From NCBI GenBank assembly GCA_030018875.1, contig JASEHK010000061.1:1-7963 (forward strand): a stretch of 7,963 nucleotides of DNA, written 5' to 3'. A program made the translations under genes and the position numbers. The notes beneath the pieces were generated by a model. That model saw only the letters and a program-made list of their open reading frames with translations, made no database searches and was not told where the DNA came from. Of the stretch, positions 5,671-7,963 are shown piece after piece (position 1 is the first letter of the stretch; each line of letters begins with the position of its first letter). The stretch is from Endomicrobiia bacterium (GTDB lineage Bacteria > Elusimicrobiota > Endomicrobiia > PHAN01).

Positions 5671-7047
5671 ATGCCCGCCAATAACTTTATAAAAGCCGTA
5701 CTTATCTTCCTGGCCGCGATTCTTGTTTTGGTTTTCGGCCGGCTTATTTCCGGCGGGGAGATGTTTTTTGTCTTGGGGCTGATAATGGCCATTGCGGCGG
5801 CGGCCGCCACTTTTTTAAATCCGGAACACGGGCTGATACTTCTTGTTTTTTCGATGATGCTATCCCCTGAAACCGAACTCGCCCAGATGCCCGGGCGTTC
5901 CATAACCATACGCATAGACGATTTTCTTCTGATAGCCGTTTTTATATCCTACGTAACTTACCACGCAGTCAACCCTCGCGCAAGAAGATTTGTCCACACG
6001 CCCATTGACCGGCCTCTGGTGGCTCTGGTTATAGTTTACTTTCTGTCCACGTCCATAGGTATTTTGGAAGAACGCCTGAGCCCGCTGTCGTCAATATTCT
6101 TCGCGTTGAAATACGCGCAGTATTTTATTTTATTCTGGCTTACGGCCAATATAATGGGCGCCCGCGACATGCTCGGAAAAGTTATCGCGGCCGGCGCGAT
6201 TACCGCCATAGTGGTGTGTGTTTACGCGTATTCCATATTTCCGATGGCCGAAAGGGTTTACGCGCCGTTCGACCACGCGGCGCTGGGTCGCACCGGCGAG
6301 TCGGCGTCGTTGGGCGGTTATCTTGTAATCGTGATGTCGCTGGCTCTGGCTTTTTTTCTCAATCACGAAAAGCCGCGCGTAAGATATTTCGCGCTGGCTT
6401 TTTTCTTCTTCGCCCTGCCTCCTTTCGTAAGAACGCTTTCGCGGGCATCTTACTACGCGCTGGCCGCTTCGATTGCGGCGTTGGCCGTCTTTTCGCCCAA
6501 AAGAAAGGCGACACTTGCGCTGGGCGCGCTTGTGTTTATTGCGGTCGCTCCGGTGGCGGCTCCGGAACTTACGTCCTCCGCGCTGACCCGCCTTAATGAA
6601 ACTTTCACGGGGCCTAAAAGCAGAATCGGATTCAATCTTGAGGCCTCCGCCGCCGCTCGCGTGGAAAGTTGGTCCACGGCATTTACGGAGTGGCTGCCTC
6701 GAAGACCTCTTTTGGGACACGGCGCCACCGGTGTCGGTCTAGTGGATGCTCAGTATCCGCGCATAGCCGGAGAGTTCGGACTCGTCGGGCTAATCGCTTT
6801 TATTTGGCTGGTGCTCTCTCTCTTTCAACACGCATCGGTCGGGTTGCGCGCCGATACACGCGACCCGCTTGTAGATTCGCTGGCATCGGGTTTTCTGGCG
6901 GCGCTGGTAGGGCTGCTGGTCCAGGGCATGGGAGTCAATACTTTTATTATAGTCAGGATAATGACTCCGTTTTGGTTCTTGTGCGCGCTGGTAATGTCGG
7001 CGCCGGCGTTTTCCGACGGTAACACACCGGAATCCGCAAGGGTATAA
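5671..7047 (+). CDS. Wzy / O-antigen ligase-type polysaccharide polymerase
   Basis: The 458-residue polytopic membrane protein has roughly 12-14 hydrophobic segments and resembles the O-antigen ligase/polymerase (Wzy_C) family, which joins lipid-linked glycan units on the periplasmic face of the inner membrane. The family-type segment RTLSRASYYALAAS is at about 254-267. A large soluble loop (about 298-368) contains Arg330 and the RPLLGHGATG motif (345-354), followed by the typical GEFGLVGLIAFIWL helix. Key loop Arg and His residues are therefore present, although their catalytic role here is assumed from the family. The location between the kinase and the flippase favours polymerase over ligase, but sequence alone does not separate the two. 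The start ATG at 5671 has only a weak upstream ribosome binding site, and the 63-bp gap before it is the largest in the operon. Confidence 0.88.
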   Translation: MPANNFIKAVLIFLAAILVLVFGRLISGGEMFFVLGLIMAIAAAAATFLNPEHGLILLVFSMMLSPETELAQMPGRSITIRIDDFLLIAVFISYVTYHAVNPRARRFVHTPIDRPLVALVIVYFLSTSIGILEERLSPLSSIFFALKYAQYFILFWLTANIMGARDMLGKVIAAGAITAIVVCVYAYSIFPMAERVYAPFDHAALGRTGESASLGGYLVIVMSLALAFFLNHEKPRVRYFALAFFFFALPPFVRTLSRASYYALAASIAALAVFSPKRKATLALGALVFIAVAPVAAPELTSSALTRLNETFTGPKSRIGFNLEASAAARVESWSTAFTEWLPRRPLLGHGATGVGLVDAQYPRIAGEFGLVGLIAFIWLVLSLFQHASVGLRADTRDPLVDSLASGFLAALVGLLVQGMGVNTFIIVRIMTPFWFLCALVMSAPAFSDGNTPESARV

Positions 7048-7048
7048 A

Positions 7049-7963
7049 ATGACATCATTCTTTCACAAAATACAAAAAAACGTAAGGTTCAATTTCTACC
7101 ACTACGCATTTTCTCTGGGTTTAGGATTCTTTCTTACCCCGTTGATAGTCCGTAAACTCGGTCCCGAGGAGTACGGGCTTTGGGTTATGGCGGGTATCGT
7201 CATCGGATATTTCGGATTTCTCGATTTTGGGCTTAACCGCGCGGCGGTAAGACACGTCAGTATGTGCGCCGCATCGGGCGACGAGGAAAAACTTCGGGAC
7301 GTGCTCGGTTCGGCCTTCGTGATGAACATACTATTCGGCTTGGTGGCTTTCGCCGCGGTTTTCGTCCTGAATGAATTTCTTGCGGTCAGAATTTTTAAAG
7401 TCACACCCGGTGTCCTGCCCTATGCCAGAACAGCTCTGTATCTTATGAGTTTCGTTTTTCTCTTCAGATTTCCGTCGGCCGCTATGGATTCCGCCCTTAT
7501 AGGCATACAAAGGATAGATGTGATACAGATGATAAACATCGGCGGTATGCTTGCGCGCGCCGCTGCGATTCTCGGCATGCTGGCCGCAGGAGGCGGCATA
7601 GTCGCAATGGTAGGAGTTTCTCTGGGTGTTGTGGCCGCGCACTGTGTCGTCGTGTTCTTCGCGATATACAGGTTGATACCCGCCTTCAAGGGTCTGCGGT
7701 TGAAAATAAACGTTAAGGTTTTAAGGGACATGTTCGTGGACGGTTTTTACCAGACCATGATAGGCGCCGCGACTCAACTGGGATTTTATATGGACAAGAT
7801 TCTAATCAGTTATCTGCTGAGCGTTTCCGAGGTTACGCCTTATCATCTGGGTAACATGGCGGCCATACTTCCGTTTACGGTAAGCCATAACTTTTTTACG
7901 CCGGTTTATGCGGCCAGCGCGGAACTTAAAGCCAGAAACGACGCCGCCGGACTGAAAAAACTT
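7049..7963 (+). CDS. Wzx-type polysaccharide flippase, cut by window edge
   Basis: The open frame runs from the ATG at 7049 to the window end (305 codons, no stop). AAGGG (7038-7042), inside the end of the polymerase gene, lies 6 nt upstream; only one base separates the two genes. The N-terminus has the polysaccharide-transporter/MATE-like pattern: FFLTPLIVRKLGPEEYGLW (27-45) and GFLDFGLNRAAVRHVS (56-71), with several hydrophobic segments after it. Members of this family flip undecaprenyl-linked repeat units to the periplasmic face of the inner membrane and are usually 400-500 residues long, so about a third of the protein is probably missing to the right. The substrate cannot be predicted. 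Confidence 0.9.
   Translation, partial: MTSFFHKIQKNVRFNFYHYAFSLGLGFFLTPLIVRKLGPEEYGLWVMAGIVIGYFGFLDFGLNRAAVRHVSMCAASGDEEKLRDVLGSAFVMNILFGLVAFAAVFVLNEFLAVRIFKVTPGVLPYARTALYLMSFVFLFRFPSAAMDSALIGIQRIDVIQMINIGGMLARAAAILGMLAAGGGIVAMVGVSLGVVAAHCVVVFFAIYRLIPAFKGLRLKINVKVLRDMFVDGFYQTMIGAATQLGFYMDKILISYLLSVSEVTPYHLGNMAAILPFTVSHNFFTPVYAASAELKARNDAAGLKKL

Noticed and set aside
6216..7022. Plus-strand ORFs in another frame of the polymerase gene (6216-6596 and 6669-7022)
   Set aside because: They are Arg/Gly/Ser-rich out-of-frame translations with no ribosome binding site or recognisable domain, overlapping a well-supported membrane protein.

Overview
The window is a bacterial surface-polysaccharide locus. 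It most likely comes from a diderm (Gram-negative) organism, because it encodes a Wza-type polysaccharide export protein that works in the periplasm and outer membrane. Base composition is moderately GC-rich, the codon mix is broad (ATA and AGA are both used freely), and genes are tightly packed. A membrane-anchored AMPK-type glycogen-binding domain beside an AMIN-containing export protein suggests an under-sampled lineage such as Elusimicrobiota or Omnitrophota. That placement is an inference from remembered gene content, not a demonstrated assignment.

Left flank (1-900): a small ORF of unknown function (31-192, plus strand) has a good ribosome binding site. It converges on a solitary ABC-type ATPase gene (minus strand, 216-866). 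The ATPase keeps Walker A and B but has lost the usual Q-loop glutamine and the H-loop histidine, and no permease gene is beside it. The 179-bp gap from 867 to 1045 separates the divergent ATPase gene from the main operon and carries a near-consensus sigma-70 promoter (TTGACG, 17 bp, TATAAT).

Main operon (1046 to the right edge, plus strand): six genes follow, with 4-base overlaps or short gaps. In order they are (1) a small single-pass membrane protein with a predicted coiled coil, (2) a single-pass membrane protein with a C-terminal AMPK-type glycogen-binding (CBM48-like) domain, (3) an export protein with an AMIN domain, a Poly_export domain, two SLBB domains and a C-terminal hydrophobic helix, (4) a Wzc/ExoP-like polysaccharide co-polymerase fused to a BY-type tyrosine kinase with a C-terminal tyrosine cluster, (5) a Wzy/O-antigen-ligase-type polymerase, and (6) a Wzx-type flippase cut by the window edge. 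The last four make up the core of a Wzx/Wzy-dependent pathway: flipping of lipid-linked repeat units, periplasmic polymerisation, kinase-controlled chain length, and export. No glycosyltransferase lies in the window; they are presumably downstream.

The points most worth a second look are the two unexplained membrane proteins that open the operon, the AMIN/OPX domain fusion, and the cluster of unstable simple repeats inside the export gene. Those repeats are a trinucleotide tract, a 15-nt tandem repeat and a G8 run inside a potential G-quadruplex. A single-base slip in the G8 run would truncate the protein in either direction.
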